Source: an uncultured Cohaesibacter sp. (lineage in GTDB: Bacteria; Pseudomonadota; Alphaproteobacteria; Rhizobiales; Cohaesibacteraceae). Taken from it: 64,000 nucleotides of DNA. Position 1 is the first letter of the stretch. Every line of letters starts with the position of its first letter. This document shows positions 63,067-64,000 of the stretch, in pieces. The stretch is taken from NCBI RefSeq assembly GCF_963677725.1, contig NZ_OY782507.1:3780501-3844500 (forward strand), given 5' to 3'. A model generated the notes under the pieces. The model saw only the letters and a program-made list of their open reading frames with translations, did not search any database and was not told the origin of the DNA. Made by a program: the position numbers and the translations under genes.

Positions 63067-64000
63067 ATGGCAAAGGCGTTTGCTTCCCAAGGGGACATGG
63101 AAGAGAAGAAAATCAGCTTCACCGAAGTGGGCGAGGGGCTTTATGCCTTCACCGCAGAAGGGGATCCCAATACCGGTGTGATCATTGGTGATGACAGCGT
63201 GATGATTGTCGAGGCGCAAGCCACACCGCGTCTGGCACGCAAGGTGATCGAGTGCGTGCGCTCGGTGACCGACAAGCCGATTTCTCATCTTGTGCTGACC
63301 CATTATCATGCGGTGCGGGTGCTTGGGGCTTCTGCTTACGGCGCGCGCGAGATCATCATGTCGGATGTGGCAGCCGCGATGGTTGAAGAGCGCGGGCAAG
63401 AGGATTGGGACAGCGAGTTTGGCCGTTTCCCGCGCCTGTTTGAAGGGCATGAGGAAATTCCCGGCCTGACCCGTCCCACCACCACTTTTTCTGAAAGCAT
63501 GACCGTTTATCTGGGCAAACGCCGGGTTGACATCATGAAGCTTGGGCGTGCGCACACTGCTGGCGACACTGTGATCTGGGTGCCGGATCAGGAGGTGATG
63601 TTTACTGGCGATATCGTTGAATATCACTCGGCTTGCTATTGCGGCGATGGGCATTTTCAGGACTGGCCAGAGACACTTGCCAATATCGCAAGCTTTGAGC
63701 CACAGGCCATTGCGCCGGGACGCGGCGATGCGCTGATCGGCGAGGAGATGGTCTCGGCTGCGATTACCAACACGGCCGACTTCATCGAAAGCACCTACAA
63801 GCCGGTGGCTCGTGTTGTGGCGCGTGGTGGCAGCCTGAAAGAGGCATGGGACGCGGTGCGCGCGGCATGTGACAGCAAATTTGGCGACTATGCGATCTAT
63901 GAGCATTGCCTGCCCTTCAATGTGGCCCGCGCCTATGACGAAGCGCGCGGTATCGATACCCCTCGCGTCTGGACCGCGGAGCGTGACGTGGCGATGTGGA
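63067..64000 (+). CDS. Metallo-beta-lactamase-fold protein with degenerate zinc motif, cut by window end
   Basis: At least 311 residues, open at the right edge. The fold shows in NTGVIIGDDSVMIVEAQATP, LTHYHAVRVLGAS (79-91), GRAHTAGDTVIWVP and MFTGDIVEYHSAC. The usual HxHxDH motif is HYHAVR at 79-84: the two His are kept, but Asp and the last His are Val and Arg, so at most one normal metal site remains. GGAAAG lies just upstream of the ATG. It is downstream of fahA, so it is part of the homogentisate operon; substrate unknown. Confidence 0.78.
   Translation, partial: MAKAFASQGDMEEKKISFTEVGEGLYAFTAEGDPNTGVIIGDDSVMIVEAQATPRLARKVIECVRSVTDKPISHLVLTHYHAVRVLGASAYGAREIIMSDVAAAMVEERGQEDWDSEFGRFPRLFEGHEEIPGLTRPTTTFSESMTVYLGKRRVDIMKLGRAHTAGDTVIWVPDQEVMFTGDIVEYHSACYCGDGHFQDWPETLANIASFEPQAIAPGRGDALIGEEMVSAAITNTADFIESTYKPVARVVARGGSLKEAWDAVRAACDSKFGDYAIYEHCLPFNVARAYDEARGIDTPRVWTAERDVAMW

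Noticed and set aside
1-64000. Search for CRISPR arrays, insertion sequences, phage genes, toxin-antitoxin pairs, tRNA or rRNA
   Set aside because: No regularly spaced repeats, transposase, integrase or RNA-gene signatures were recognised by eye; a tRNAscan or ISfinder search would be needed to exclude short or decayed copies.

Overview
The window reads as the chromosome of a heterotrophic alphaproteobacterium. The gene families resemble the Hyphomicrobiales most (FrcBCA, single-domain XylG, ROK regulators, TRAP carriers, an HmgA/MaiA/FahA cluster), and a marine Cohaesibacter-like genus is possible, but that placement is inference from gene content only. Coding density is high, genes sit in tight operons with ATGA-type overlaps, and I see no insertion sequence, phage gene, CRISPR array, rRNA or tRNA.

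Layout. 1-4400: a truncated ROK repressor divergent from the xylose importer xylF-xylH-xylG, closed by a terminator. 4560-8369: a secreted di-heme c protein translationally coupled to a secreted FG-GAP/UnbV propeller protein, facing an MsrQ-like haem membrane protein. 8816-13255: a 1131-residue LplT-PlsC-acyl-ACP synthetase fusion and aldose 1-epimerase. 13282-17801: a ROK regulator divergent from frcB-frcC-frcA. 17908-19968: a chemoreceptor whose sensor domain carries a haem c motif. 20366-26133: pxpABC (5-oxoproline), panC-panB (pantothenate) and pyrC. 26212-26619: a universal stress protein.

27029-35793 is an amine/amino-alcohol catabolic gene set: a glutamine synthetase-like ligase, an iron-type alcohol dehydrogenase, an aldehyde dehydrogenase, an N-formylglutamate amidohydrolase-like enzyme and a TRAP importer, divergent from an RpiR regulator. 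It fits a gamma-glutamylation route. 35923-43249 is a CUT2 sugar importer with a TIM-barrel isomerase and a Gfo/Idh dehydrogenase, divergent from a LacI regulator that has two tandem operators. 43265-44515 holds two paralogous membrane proteins of unknown function.

44719-55987 is a bidirectional amino-sugar regulon. Leftward: murQ, a CUT1 importer and a Gfo/Idh dehydrogenase. Rightward: a GntR regulator, a NagB-II-type SIS deaminase, nagA, a ROK kinase and cutC. It suggests ABC-type uptake of MurNAc/GlcNAc. 56077-58043 has an MtnA-type isomerase and a FucU-type mutarotase. 58273-64000 is the homogentisate pathway (maiA, MarR regulator, hmgA, fahA and two metallo-beta-lactamase-fold proteins, the last cut by the window end).

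Regulatory DNA is unusually readable. Symmetric or tandem operator candidates lie upstream of the frc, RpiR, LacI, GntR and hmgA transcription units, and several binding-protein genes are followed by strong hairpins that could set binding protein:permease ratios.
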